Shown here piece after piece: positions 1 through 11,822 of a stretch of 64,000 nt of DNA. The translations under genes and the position numbers were made by a program. The first letter of the stretch is position 1; every line of letters starts with the position of its first letter. Under the pieces are notes generated by a model that was not told where the DNA came from, did no database searches, and saw only the letters and a program-made list of their open reading frames with translations. Origin of the DNA: Raphanus sativus (lineage: Eukaryota; Streptophyta; Magnoliopsida; Brassicales; Brassicaceae); contig NC_079514.1 in assembly GCF_000801105.2 (NCBI RefSeq), positions 16,842,293 through 16,906,292 of the forward strand, in the 5' to 3' direction.

Positions 1-894
1 TGCTTTACTTTACTAATAGGTAGAGATCTGCATTCTGCACCTTGCAATAGTAGCTCAATTAAAAAAAAATTATATTTTGGTTAAGTTATATTTAATACAA
101 TTTTTTATTATCTAAATTGTGAATTAGGTATAAGTTCTAATATATTATTGGGTTTTAGTTATGATAAAAATGTTGAATTTGTATATGGACATTCCAAATA
201 GTAAAAGAAATAATGGGTAAATAAAATAATCACATTCTTGGTACTCATCACACATGATAGGGCCTCTTAATTTGAACATCATGTGTTCGGGAGAGGAGAA
301 ATATTACTCATCACACATTTTGATAATTGCAGAAGAGGGGGAGGGGGAGGGGGAGGGGGGGGTTAGGTTCTGACCGGCCAAAATTTATTCTATTCGACAA
401 AAAATCGATAATCTATCTTATTGCATACACTTCAAATTCTTTTTATTATATATCTTTTCATCGATATATCAATGGATCTCATATCGATCAATTTTTGAAT
501 TTTAAAATAAATTAGAGAGAACCAAAAAATACTGTTGATGCCTCAAAAATAAAATCTTGTACACACTATAATGCAAATACTGAAGATACAAATAAGTAAT
601 TACGATTCGTCAAAAACCTTAGATTACAACTTTTTTAAACTAACGAAGTATTCATTCATATAAGCTATTGTTTACTGATGTCTGTTTTTCAGTGAGATTG
701 GCAATGTAAACCTGATTGTTAGACATAAATGTATACAACTAGGGCAATTACCATGGGCCAAAAATGTAGTCTCACACATATGTTGCCGTCAAATAATATA
801 TTTATAAGGACATGTATGACTGCAAGGTAAGTGTCAAACTTACTATCTAGTTGGTATTAGTTTTATGTAGTCCTACTCGAACATAGTAAACTAA
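1..894. other. AT-rich intergenic DNA with a G-rich microsatellite
   Basis: No gene is supported here. The one notable stretch is 331-362, an AGGGGG-type purine tract with several runs of five or more G. The short open frame through it is simple repeat sequence followed by AT-rich DNA and looks non-coding. Confidence 0.6.
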
Positions 895-1539
895 AGGGGT
901 GATTGGTTCGACTGTGGCTATGAAAATTTAGCTGTAATAGTTTAGCTGTAGATAAGTTTGTTGTAGCTGTAAAGTTGTTGCTGTAGATTTTTTTGCAGAG
1001 ACTTTTGTTGTAGTTAAATTTGTTGTAGTTGTAAGTTATATGTTGTAGATATTTCAAAATAAAATATGTGATGTATATATAAAATAATTATTTTTATCAA
1101 TTAAAATAATTTATATTAATGATTTTTATAAATTATCAAAGTTTACTGTTATTTAAAAATATATAGAAATAATATTTTATGTTATTTAAAATATTTCAAA
1201 AGTTTTGAAAACACCTAGAATTAAAGTAAAATATTTATAAATGTTTTTATTATGATTATCTAATTTATTTGATATCATAAATAGTTTTTTTCATTTTAAA
1301 GTTTCTACAGCCTATAAAACAAGGATGTAGGTTTTTTGCCTAAAAATGATAAGAAAAATTTTGCTTTAAATTTTTTGCTGTAACTTTAAAAATAAATCTA
1401 AAGCATGATTGGTAAAAGTTAATAGTAATTTATTGTAGGCTTTAACTAACAAAAATAAAGCTACAACATGATTGGTAAAGTTTAGTGCTTTAAAAATAAG
1501 TAAAACTAAAGTAAGAAGATAAAGCTGAACCATTCACCC
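895..1539. mobile_element. Non-autonomous DNA transposon, TGATTGGTT-ended family, copy 1
   Basis: The left end reads GGGGTGATTGGTTCGACT and the right end, reverse-complemented, GGGTGAATGGTTCAGCT, giving imperfect terminal inverted repeats. ACTAA occurs at both flanks (890-894 and 1540-1544), a possible 5-bp target duplication. The subterminal parts carry many copies of TTGTAGCTGTAG-like sequence and of TGATTGGTAAA. No coding region remains. A related copy lies at 46893-47873. The superfamily is not certain. Confidence 0.55.
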
Positions 1540-2175
1540 ACTAAGTATCTCTTAAAAAAACCATAACCCTAAAAGCAAACTATTTTGGATCAAAAATAAA
1601 ACTTCGAGAAAGTATGTTGCCACACAAATATAAAAAAAAACATAAAACCAGAAACTTAAAGATATAATTGCACTATAATGGATAAAAATAACTGAAGCGA
1701 TACTTCAAACGGTGTTTTATGTCATCATCAATATGCGGTTATTGGAATTATACAAATATAAATTTTGATTTATAAGGTCTTCTGTTATCAGAGAACATAA
1801 GCAAGAAAAAAAGAAGTTAGTATATAATAATAAAAATTTTGAATGTTCTTACTTGGATAGTCTTGTATTTTTCAAATTTCTGGCTCAAATAATACTTTTG
1901 AGAACCCATCAATGGTAGTAACATGTTTCAAGTTTCCTGCATATGAAAACCAGTCAAATTAGCAAGCAAATCTAAGGTTAATCTAGAGAGATATATTACC
2001 CTATTTTTAGTCTACTTTTATTCTTTCCTAGCATAAGTTGGCTGAATAAACATTTATCTTGATTGGAAAAAGAATATAGAGTAACTCAACTGAATGTTTT
2101 GTTACACGGTTTATTAACGCCAACTGTGTCATCCAATCACCAAACCAAAATCATAAATAATCAAACATCTAAACT
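1540..2175. other. AT-rich intergenic DNA, nothing recognised
   Basis: AT-rich sequence between two transposons. No open frame, RNA gene or repeat structure could be supported. Confidence 0.5.
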
Positions 2176-5100
2176 TCTAAACTATTAAGGCTGAAGTACA
2201 AAAAAGAATTAGCCCTTAGACTTGCACAAAAATTACATACCCATGCCATTGCCATGACAATTTTGTCATTTTACTCTTTTTTTTTGGGAAAATTGCCAAA
2301 ACGGAACAAAAGTTCAGCATGGTTGTCCCTATAGTATAAAACCATCATTTAGTTGTCTCTTTAGTATAATTTTTTTTCATAATCCCAAAACTAACTATTG
2401 ATTAATCTAATTAAACACATTAAACTAATATATTTTTAAAAAATAATAATTTAAAATGTTTAAAAGGGAAAATAAAAATAAAAAATTTAATTTTTTTAAT
2501 AAAAATAAACTTTGTAAAACTTAATAAAAATAAATATAATTTACAAATTTTTTAATAAAAACGTTAAATCAACCTAATAAAAACAGCTTACAGAGTTTTA
2601 TTTTTTATAAAAGGTTTAAAATGTATGTAAACTTTTTAATTATATCAAAAAAAAATTAAAAAATAATTAAAATGTATTCTATAATTTTGTTTAAACTTTT
2701 TATTAAAAACTTTTTGTAAAGTTTTATTTTTATTTTATAAAGTTTAAATTTTTATAAAGTTTGTTTAAAGTTTTTATCAAACACATTAAACTAAAAGAAT
2801 TTTAAACTTTTTAACTAAAAACGTTTTAAAAAGGGAAATTAAAATAAAAAATTTAATTTTTTTAATAAAAATAAACTTTCTAAAAATAAAAATAATTTAC
2901 AAATTGTTTTAATAAAACGTTAATAAACTTATTAAAAACATTTTACAAAGTTTTATTTTTATAAAAAGTTTAAAACGTTTTTAATAAAATTTTAATTAAA
3001 TAAAATTTGTAAACTTTATAAAAATAAAAATAAAACTTTACAAAAATTTCTTAATAAAAACCTTAAACTAACTTTATTAAAAACATTTTACAAATTTTTT
3101 ATTTTTATGAAAGTTTAAAATGTTTGTAACCTTTTAATTTTATCAAACTTTTTAATAAAAATAAAACTTTTAAAAATGTTTTTAATAAAAATAAGATTTG
3201 TAAACTTTATAAAAATAAAAATAAAACTTTACAAAAAAATTGCACCTAATTTCAAAACACCACATGTTGTATAGATATGTATCACACAGAACAAGAGTTT
3301 ATGAAAAAAAATCAAAAGAAAAACTATGGAAAAACCATAGATTAATGAAGAAGACAAGGGAAAATCAATTTAAAATTTTTTTGATAAGTAAAATCGAAAA
3401 TAACACATTTTAGGAAGTTAGAATATTTTTAGGAGATTTTTCGAATATTTTTTTAACTGAAACTTTCATTAATTTTCGCAAAAATCAGGTAATCTTATCC
3501 GTAGAAGGTGCCTTCTAAAAGTTTAGAAGATTGCCAAAAATCCAGAACATGCTTTCTACTTTCAGTAGACGTAAGAATACATTTTAGAAAACACATTCCG
3601 CGAAATTTAGAATACTTAATAAAAGTAGAAGATGCATCCGGAGGATAAGTAGATAGCTTTAAGATTAGTAGAATGTGCATTCCACTTATTTAGAAATTTA
3701 GTAAATAGTAGAATGTACGTTCTAAAAATAGTAGATGAACATGTTTATTTTAGAAATCATTTTCTACTATACCATTTTCTGTAGAAGACACATTCTACCT
3801 TTAGTAGAACATATTTTCAAATTTTTATTTATCAATTTTTTGAAAAGAAAAAAAATACCAGCTTGTGTATATTGGTGTTTTATTAATTGTTTATATTTTT
3901 AATATTTTTTGATTCACAAAACTATTTATTTCATTAGTTTTCAGAAATACAAGGGGTAAAAAGGAGAAAAATTGGACAAAAAATGATTTATACCAAATGG
4001 ACAACATCCTTGTTTTTTTGTTCTCTATTGGCAATTTTCCCTTTTTTTTTACTTAAATTTCGTGATATAACATTAAATTTGGGCTTACAAATCATTAATG
4101 CCCCAGATCACAATTAAATGACGTATTTAAATATACATGCAGCTTAGATTTGGCATATAAAATCTGTGACAACTAAAAAATAAATCAACAAAGAATATTC
4201 CAAAAACATTCCAAAAACTACTACTAAATTTACGATAATTAAAAAACAAATCAACAAAGAATATGTTTTCCTAATTCTATGCAGTCAGCATTTAATAAGT
4301 CACGGAATTCTCTGCACAAAAACTTGCAATATACAAAAATATAGAATTTAATTATCGTAGTTATATTGCTTCTCTCCATTAAAACTTGGTTGGCAAGTTT
4401 TAATTATTTATAATTTTTACCAACAAACAATATTTCAAAAAACTTTATATTGTTATCATTTTTTGAAAAAGTATTTATATTGTTATCGTCTATCTTATTT
4501 TATCATCAATTCATGTATTGTTATCAACAAAGAATAATTTTTCACAAAGACATGTAATCATCTATCTTATTAATCCATACATTAGTGGTTTACATTTTAA
4601 AAAATTTAAATCAAAATGCGTTACATATTTTAAAAAATTTAGATAGTTATTAATAGTGGGTGTCATGCTAACTAAAAGTTATTAACTTTTTTCATAGTTC
4701 CATATTCAAATTTATGTTTCCTAAATATATTATGCATACCTTGATTGTTTGTTTTTGGGTTACTTTTACAATTGGTTTTCATTGTTGCTATCGGAAATAA
4801 TTTTTAAAATAAAAATCTATTGAAAATAAATCCAAATTACAAATTTTAGAGTTTCTTATTTAATAAACCCCAAAAATCTACACTAAATGCTCTAATATTA
4901 TACAGTTTATGTTAAGTTTACCAAGTAAATCACAAATTCGGTTTGTCTAAATAATATATTTGTTTTCAAAAATCTCAATAATATATTTGAACTTTATACT
5001 TAACTTTAAAACAAAATATGTATATTATGATTTAATAAAACCCACAAGCATAGTTAAACCTCTAATACTTTACTCTTTAATTTATCAAATAAACTAAACA

Positions 5101-5304
5101 AAAGTACAATAAAATAAAAACATAATCTCATAATTTATAAATGAAGGTTAATCACATTGAACAAGACACATCAAAGTGAAACTTGAAAAACATATTAATC
5201 TACAACACAATAAGTATAAACAATTAAATTCATCGAATTTTCAAAAGTTAAAAATATGATTACAAAGAACAAACATCCGCGCGGACGCGCGGATCAAAAG
5301 CTAG
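2176..5304 (+). mobile_element. Helitron H1 (non-autonomous), split by a nested element
   Basis: The 5' end near 2176 reads TCTAAACTATTAAGGCTG, close to the Brassicaceae Helitron start consensus. The 3' end has a GC hairpin at 5275-5294 (ATCCGCGCG facing CGCGCGGAT), then ATCAAAAG and CTAG at 5301-5304, followed by T. No Rep/helicase coding sequence is visible. A MULE-like element occupies 2286-4041. The exact 5' base is uncertain because the preceding base is T rather than the usual A. Confidence 0.6.
2286..4041. mobile_element. Non-autonomous MULE-like element nested in Helitron H1
   Basis: It starts GGGAAAATTGCCAAAACGG and ends, reverse-complemented, GGGAAAATTGCCAATAGAG, giving about 26 bp of inverted terminal repeat. 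Nine T residues flank it on both sides (2277-2285 and 4042-4050), compatible with a 9-bp MULE target duplication, although a T run is weak evidence. The interior is very AT-rich (2400-3240) and then carries short palindromic units of the type TAGAATGTGCATTCTA (3490-3800). There is no transposase. Confidence 0.6.
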
Positions 5305-5577
5305 TATCATATATTTTTGGAACAATAAAAACAGAAACTGAATGGGATCTAAACCGTGATGTGTGCCCTAAACCGAATGTGTGCCTTAAATTTAAAAATA
5401 AAATACAAACAAATATTAGCTATATTTAATTTCTAAATAACCGAATCTACTAAAAATACAATTTACTAACAGATAATTTGGAAAACTGAACTGAAACCAA
5501 ATTAGATCTGATTTTTGGAAATTTGCCAATTTAGAATTATGCTAACCGAACCAAAACCAAACTAAAATTTGAAAACA

Positions 5578-7341
5578 TCTATATTATTAAAGTTGTAGTA
5601 CAAAATGGAGATGTTTGGATACAAGGATAGGAGTATTAAAAAAAATATTTTAGTCTTTTAAAAAAAAAATTTGTTTGAAAACAAAGATAGTAGTATTAGG
5701 CAAAAAAGTAATGTGCTTAAGTTATTAAGTCCATTATAAAAAAGAGAAATTACCAAAAATACCATTTTCATAGTACCATTTTTCATGTTTACACTAACCA
5801 CTTTTACCACCACTTTCAATGAAGGGTTTAGATTTGAAGGTTTAAGATTTAGGGTTTAGATTTGATATTTTAGGGTTTAGGGTATATAGTTTAGGGTTTA
5901 GAGTTGAAGATTTAAGGTTTATAATTGATGATTTAAGGTTTATAATTGAGTTTTTAGGGTTTAAGGTTTAGAGTATTGAATTTAGGGTATATAGTTTAGG
6001 GTTTAGGGTTTATTGTTGAGGATTTAGGGTTTAGGGTTTAGAGTTGGAGGTTTAGGATTTAGAGTTTATAATTAGAATTTTGAAAAGCATATAAAAACAA
6101 AGATATAAGAACCTTTAACCTTTTAATAAATAAGGTATTTTTGAAAATATGTATTTAGTGGTGGTAAAGATGAATAGTGGTACCTTAAAAGTGGTATTTT
6201 TGAAAATTCCCCTATAAAAAAATGTTGTCAATATATATAAGAAAAATATAATACAAAGCCCGATTTGAAATATCAACTCAAATTATAGTTTATATATTTC
6301 ATATTAAGTTTTAAAAATATAATATATGTAATTACTTATATAATGGTACGTATAAAATATTATTAATCATATGATTACTTATATGATAGTACGTATAAAA
6401 TACTATTAATTATATGATGAAAATATACGATATATAATAATAACTAAGGATGGGTTTTCGGATACCCATACGGGTTTGGTTCTGATCGTTTTTCGAGGTC
6501 AAAGATTTCAGCCCTATTAGGATGTTTCTAAATTTTTGTTTGAGTTTGATTCGGATCTTTGCGTGGTTCGGGTTTGGATAACCATTTAAATTATTTTTAA
6601 AGTTTTAAATTTCTCAAAATCTTTAAATAAAATAATATAATACCTATAAGTTTAAATAACATATGTTAGAATACCTAAGCTTAACATAACAATTGGCTTG
6701 ATTTAAAATTATGAATACAAAATCAATAATTATTTTAAGTATTTTTGGTGATTTGAATATACTTTAACTATTTCAGATATTTATTTTTGACTATCTATAT
6801 ATATTTTTAAGTATTTTAAACCAATTTAAAATTATCATTTTTGATGTCTTATATAAGTTAAATCTAAAAATAATTAATATATATATAAGTATATAAATCT
6901 ATTTAGATAAATTCAGGTACCCGAATCCTTCGGTTCGGATTAGATTCGGTTCTTTAAATAACAAAATTTTGAATAATTTGAATATTTAATCAATTTATGT
7001 TCGGGTTTGGTACTATATTTTCGGACCGGGATCGGTTATGTTCCTTGCCGAATCCTAATAATTACATAAAAAACAAATATCATCATATTTTCAAAATATA
7101 CATCCGCACACCTAGATCAAAGTCTATAATCATTTATTTTAACAATAAGCTAAATAAATATGTTAATTGGAGAGGAAATAAAACAAAGCCAGAGAAATAC
7201 ATAGTTTACCAGAGACACTCTATGTGTCAAATTTATTATAAAAATATTTTACTAAGATAAATACATTTAATAATTACAAAAAAAAATATTTCATAAAAGT
7301 GAAAATAATACCGCGCTTTCGAAGCGCGGATCAAAATCTAG
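5578..7341 (+). mobile_element. Helitron H2 (non-autonomous)
   Basis: A|TC insertion start at 5577/5578 with TCTATATTATTAAAGTTG. The 3' end has the hairpin CCGCGCTTTCGAAGCGCGG (7312-7330), ATCAAAAT and CTAG at 7338-7341, followed by T. It lies 273 bp after H1 in the same orientation. It carries a nested small MULE (5744-6212). No helicase gene is present. Confidence 0.75.
5744..6212. mobile_element. Small MULE with TTTAGGG-rich core, copy 1
   Basis: A 469-bp element flanked by an exact 9-bp duplication, TATAAAAAA (5735-5743 and 6213-6221). Its ends, GAGAAATTACCAAAAATACC and the reverse complement of the right end GGGGAATTTTCAAAAATACC, form inverted repeats of about 45 bp with mismatches. The core (5825-6065) is a run of degenerate GGTTTAG/TTTAGGG units resembling plant telomere repeat. 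A second copy with its own exact 9-bp duplication is at 18395-18842. Confidence 0.85.
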
Positions 7342-7712
7342 TAGTTATTTAAACTTGGTATATTTATTTATTTATTTGTAAATATAGTTATTTAGAGTGG
7401 GTATAATGGGATTTATATTGGACTTTATTTGTTCAGAATTCATTTACCTAATGGACATGTGTGTTTTGACCTTTGGATCCAATTAAGATCCATCATATAA
7501 ATATTGGGCCTTGACCCGTGGGTTATGACCGACATTTACAGAAGTATACGAGCATTTGATCCCTTCTTCTTCCTCTGTTACTCGTTGTCTCTCCCAGTTG
7601 AGTTGATTGCCATGTTCTAGTCAGTGAAACCCTAACTCCAGAATCCAATTCCAACCTTAGAGAAATGTCGATTTAAAAATTGTTTCTTCTTCCCCAAATC
7701 AACCGACAAGAC
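7342..7712 (+). promoter_or_regulatory. Upstream region and 5' UTR of the PORR gene
   Basis: A TTGGGCC sequence of the site II / TGGGCY type lies at about 7504-7510, a motif common upstream of plant genes for organelle proteins. A pyrimidine-rich CTTCTTCTTCCTCTG stretch at 7563-7577 suits a 5' untranslated leader. The transcription start cannot be placed from sequence alone. Confidence 0.4.
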
Positions 7713-8978
7713 ATGAATTCTCTAAGATCTCTGAGCCACGTTAGCATCAGAGAAGCTTTATCTCATCAAGCTCCCACAAAGCTATCATCTTTATCCCCTC
7801 TCTACTCTTATAACCAGAGGAGATGGCTAAAACCCGTGGATTCAGCGCAAACCAGGTTAGAGAACCGAACAAGAGACAGCCGATTAGACAAGCTCATCGT
7901 CCACATCAGGAAGCTAAACATCATCCTCGAGATAACCAAACTCATGGGTAACAAAAAGCGCGGTCCTTTCGTCTCTTTGCAGCTTATGTCTCGATGGAAG
8001 AACATCGTCGGTTTGAATGTAAGCATTGGAGCTTTTGTGGGTAAGTATCCTCACGCCTTTGAGATCTTTACGCATCCTTGTCGGAGGAATTTGTGTTGTC
8101 GGGTTAGTGAGAAACTGAGGGATTTGATTGAGGAAGAAGAGAGTGTTGTGAGAGAGTGTGAGGTTGATGCTGTGAAGAGGGTGAAGAAGCTGTTGTTGAT
8201 GTCTAGGAGAGGTGTTCTGAGTGTTCATGCTTTAAGGTTGATGAGGAAAGAACTAGGATTGCCTGAGGATTATCGAGATTCGGTTTTGGCTAAGTATAGT
8301 TCAGAGTTCAGGTTAGTTGATTTGGAGACTCTGGAGCTAGTTGATGGTAATGATAGAGATGATGATGAGAGTTTGTGTGTGGGTAAAGTTGAGGAGTGGA
8401 GAGAAGTTGAGTACAGAGAGAAATGGTTGAGTGAGTTTGAGACGAACTACGCGTTTCCTATTAATCTTCCTACAGGGTTCAAGATTGAGAAAGGGTTCAG
8501 AGAAGAGGTAAGGAACTGGCAGAGGGTGCCTTATGTGAAGCCTTACGAGAGAAAGGAGATTTCAAGAAGTGTAGAGAGGTTCGAGAAGCGAGTTGTTGCA
8601 GTTATCCACGAGCTTTTGAGCTTGACTGTGGAGAAGAGGGTTGAGGTTGAGAGGCTAGCTCATTTTCGTAAGGATCTTGGGATCGAAGTGAACTTGAGGG
8701 AAGTGATATTGAAGCATCCTGGGATTTTCTATGTATCGACGAAAGGAAGTACGCAGACTTTGTTTCTTAGAGAGGCTTATAGTAAAGGCTGTTTGGTTGA
8801 GCCGAATCCTATTTACAATGTGCGAAGGAAAATGCTGGATCTTGTGTTGTTGAGAAACCGTCACTCTAGAGAACTGTTGCAAACTCATGAGGAGGAGAGA
8901 GATGTTGAGATAAGGTATGATGAAGATTGGGAAGGAGAGAGAGATGGAGATTGGGTCTTGCCAATTCTGGAGAAATGA
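7713..8978 (+). CDS. PORR-domain organellar RNA-binding protein (At5g45790-type)
   Basis: A single-exon gene of 421 residues. The family is the plant organelle RNA recognition (PORR) proteins, older annotation 'ubiquitin carboxyl-terminal hydrolase family', which bind and help splice group II introns in mitochondria or plastids. The open frame extends to 7680 but only through a TTG; the first ATG is at 7713, after a pyrimidine-rich leader. The N-terminus (MNSLRSLSHVSIREAL) is rich in Ser and Arg and low in acidic residues, as in a mitochondrial or plastid transit peptide. The PORR signature begins near residue 50 (RDSRLDKLIVHIRKLN) and runs through the GPFVSLQLMSRWKN, FVGKYPHAFEIF and LLMSRRGVLSVHALRLMRKE segments. 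A second half-repeat contains FRKDLGIEV and LKHPGIFYVSTKG. The C-terminus is acidic. The assignment to At5g45790 rests partly on the neighbouring genes. Confidence 0.88.
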   Translation: MNSLRSLSHVSIREALSHQAPTKLSSLSPLYSYNQRRWLKPVDSAQTRLENRTRDSRLDKLIVHIRKLNIILEITKLMGNKKRGPFVSLQLMSRWKNIVGLNVSIGAFVGKYPHAFEIFTHPCRRNLCCRVSEKLRDLIEEEESVVRECEVDAVKRVKKLLLMSRRGVLSVHALRLMRKELGLPEDYRDSVLAKYSSEFRLVDLETLELVDGNDRDDDESLCVGKVEEWREVEYREKWLSEFETNYAFPINLPTGFKIEKGFREEVRNWQRVPYVKPYERKEISRSVERFEKRVVAVIHELLSLTVEKRVEVERLAHFRKDLGIEVNLREVILKHPGIFYVSTKGSTQTLFLREAYSKGCLVEPNPIYNVRRKMLDLVLLRNRHSRELLQTHEEERDVEIRYDEDWEGERDGDWVLPILEK

Positions 8979-9765
8979 TTCAAAGGAAAGCTGGATCTTT
9001 TGTCAAGAACAAGATTGCAGAAGCAGTGGAGATTGTGTAAAAGTCCCATCATGTATCAAGTGAAGTCAGATTGAAGTTGTTGTAAGTTTAAGGTTTTGTG
9101 AATTGCCGTTCAAAGAGGTAAGAAATGTTAGTTAAAACTTTGGTTACGACCGACATCCTAAGTAGTGGCAGAGGAATGTAATTAGAAAGTAGAAGATTAC
9201 TTGTGGAGGTTAAGCTTGGTTTTTAGTGTTTTCTGCAAAAAAAAAGAGTTGTGATCTGTTTACTACTCTAGTCCTCTCAATGATCTTTCCTGTCTTATTA
9301 TGTCTATGCACACATTAGTTTTGTGACCATAAGTCTGATGTGGATGTAACTGTTTGATGGGTTTTGATCTAAAAAATATTTTTAAAAAGATTTACTTCTG
9401 AGTTCCTCATTCATGGAAACTTATCAAAAAGTCATTGACTTTGTTTGAGAAGCCATAAACAAACTTGGTTTGATCCAAAAAGTCATAAACCAACTTGGTA
9501 ATAACATCCAAAGAGGGAGATTACATGAAAAATACGAGTAGGAACCCTAAGTAATGGAAGAAACTCCACCAACACATGCTTCTTCTACTTTGCTTGTGGT
9601 CTAGATTGGAATACTTGAATCTCTCTGGCCACATATATACATCTTTTGTTAAAATCATTTAGAGTTGCAGAGAGAATAAAGCAGTCACCATTACCGTCTT
9701 CTTTGCATTTTGACAGTTTAAAAAGTTCTTGTTTTAACTCTCATCTACCTATGTATACATACAGG
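8979..9765. other. 3' region of the PORR gene and intergenic DNA
   Basis: The PORR stop is at 8976-8978. The following 250 bp probably form its 3' UTR. No further gene is visible; the rest is plain AT-rich spacer. Confidence 0.5.
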
Positions 9766-11822
9766 CAGTGCCAGACCTGAGAATTTAGGGGTCCTATTCA
9801 AAACTAAAATTATTTATCTAATTCTTTAAAAAAAGTAATTTTTATAGTTTTATACAATTTTGTAAATTATTTTCTTCATTTTTGTATTGCTTGTAACATT
9901 TTTGTATATAATTATACTAATACACTAGGTGTTTTGCCCGCACTTGCAGGGCTTAACAATTTTACAAAAACTTGTAAGTAAATTTATTATCAGTTCAAAA
10001 ACTATTAGAATAATTTGTCTTCATGTTTTTGAAATATATAACAATTAACAAAATATTAATTATTTATATATACTAAATTTTTATTTTTAAAAAAATTCTA
10101 CTAAGTAAAATATACTTGAAAACATTCATCTATACATAAAACTATATATAGGGATTTATGTAAAATATTATGATAAAAAATTGGATACATAATATAGAAT
10201 CTTTTAGATAATAATAATTATAAAATTTGTGAAATTTGTTTTACATTTATAGGTAATTATGTATTATGTGATATATATAGCAAAACATAACCGATTTAAT
10301 ATATTAAACCAAATATAATATGCATATATATAATATTTTAATATAAATAAAATAAAAATTTTAAAATTATTTCCAAGATAATGATAAAATATTAGCTAAA
10401 TCACTAAATTTATTTATTAAGATTCATTAATAATCGACCATGAAAATGACTAAACTTAAAATTATGAGAAAAAATATAACAAATAAGTTTTAAACTATAA
10501 CAGATAAGTAAAATTACCAGCTAAAAACAAAACCAATTAAAACATAACATAAAAGAAAATTTTACTAATTAAAACTAACAAAGAATGACAAATAAACCTG
10601 AAAACATTTATATATACATAAAATTATATATATGGATTTATATTTATTTTTAATTATTATGATGTAAAGTAGTTTTGGATACATAATATGTTATCTTTTA
10701 GATAATGATGATTATAAAATTAATGAAAATTTTCTTTTAAATTTTCGACTAAATTATATATTTTGTGATAAATATAGTAAAACATAATCGATTTAATATT
10801 ATTAAACCAAATATAATATAACTAAATTAAATATAATATAAGTTTAACTATAATATTAATATTAATTTTTTAATTATTCCCAAGATAATGATAAATTATT
10901 TGCTAAGTCACTAAAATTATTTATTAAGATTCATTAATAATTGATCATAACATATGACTAAACTTAAAATTATAAGGAACAATATAACAAAAATAAGTTA
11001 TAAAATATGAAAAATAAATAAAATGACCATTTAAAAGGAAAAAATAAAATATAACAAATAAATAAAATTAACTAATTAAACTAATAAAAACATGACTAAT
11101 AAACAAAATTTCCTAAAATCATGGAGAAGATGATATATAGCAAAATAAAATTACCAGCTAAAAAAAAAACCAATTAAAAACATAACAAATAAGTAAAACT
11201 ACTAATTAAAACTAATAAAAACATAACAACTAAGCAAAATTTTCTAAAATCATGGAGGGCATGACAATTAATAAAGTAATTATGAAAGTTAAAATAATTA
11301 TAATCATAATTAAAATTAGAAATTTTGAGATATTTATATTATTTAAATTAATAATTTAATTAGAAAGTTCAAAATATTTATATGATCTAAATTAATAAAT
11401 TGATGATTTAATCTAAAAACAAATAAGAATATGATAAATAAGAAAAATTAGCTAAAATCATGGAGAATATGACAATTAAGCAAAATCACTTCATAAATAA
11501 TAGTATAGTTATATTATTTAAATTAATAATTAATTATTTAAGCTAAAAACTAATATGAATTTTGTGAAAGTTAAAACAATTATAATCATAGTTACAATTA
11601 TAAATTTCGAGATATTTATATCATTTAAGTTAATAAATTAATTATAAAGTTTAAAATATTTATATTATCTAAATTAATAAATTGATGATTTAATCTAAAA
11701 CCAATAAGAATATGACAAATAAGAAAAAATATCTAAAAAAATGGAGAATGTGATAAATAAGCAAAATCACTTCATAAATAATAGTATAGATAGATATAAC
11801 ACTGTATGCACACCGGGCCCTG
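9766..11822. mobile_element. Possible hAT remnant interrupted by Helitron H3
   Basis: The left part begins CAGTGCCAGACCTGAG at 9766, typical of Brassica hAT miniature elements. Just past Helitron H3 the sequence ends ACCGGGCCCTG (11812-11822), whose reverse complement CAGGGCCCGGT resembles the left end. Removing H3 leaves about 190 bp. No clean 8-bp target duplication is seen, so this pairing is tentative. Confidence 0.35.
9925..11790 (-). mobile_element. Helitron H3 (non-autonomous) with a duplicated 5' end
   Basis: On the minus strand the 5' end is TCTATACTATTATTTATG (from 11790) preceded by A, and the 3' end is the hairpin-like GCCCTGCAAGTGCGGGC followed by CTAG (9928-9925) and T. About 120 bp next to the 5' terminus are repeated inside the element (around 11390-11510 compared with 11665-11790), including the AATAATAGTATAG terminus. 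No coding region. Confidence 0.7.

Noticed and set aside
327..515. 62-codon frame with Arg-Gly repeats
   Set aside because: It is translation of a G-rich microsatellite followed by AT-rich DNA.
5825..6065. TTTAGGG runs as evidence of an ancient telomere or chromosome fusion
   Set aside because: They sit inside an element with inverted ends and an exact 9-bp target duplication, and a second copy exists at 18395-18842.
7680..7712. Upstream extension of the PORR frame to a TTG codon
   Set aside because: Plant nuclear genes rarely start at TTG, and the ATG at 7713 opens a plausible transit peptide.
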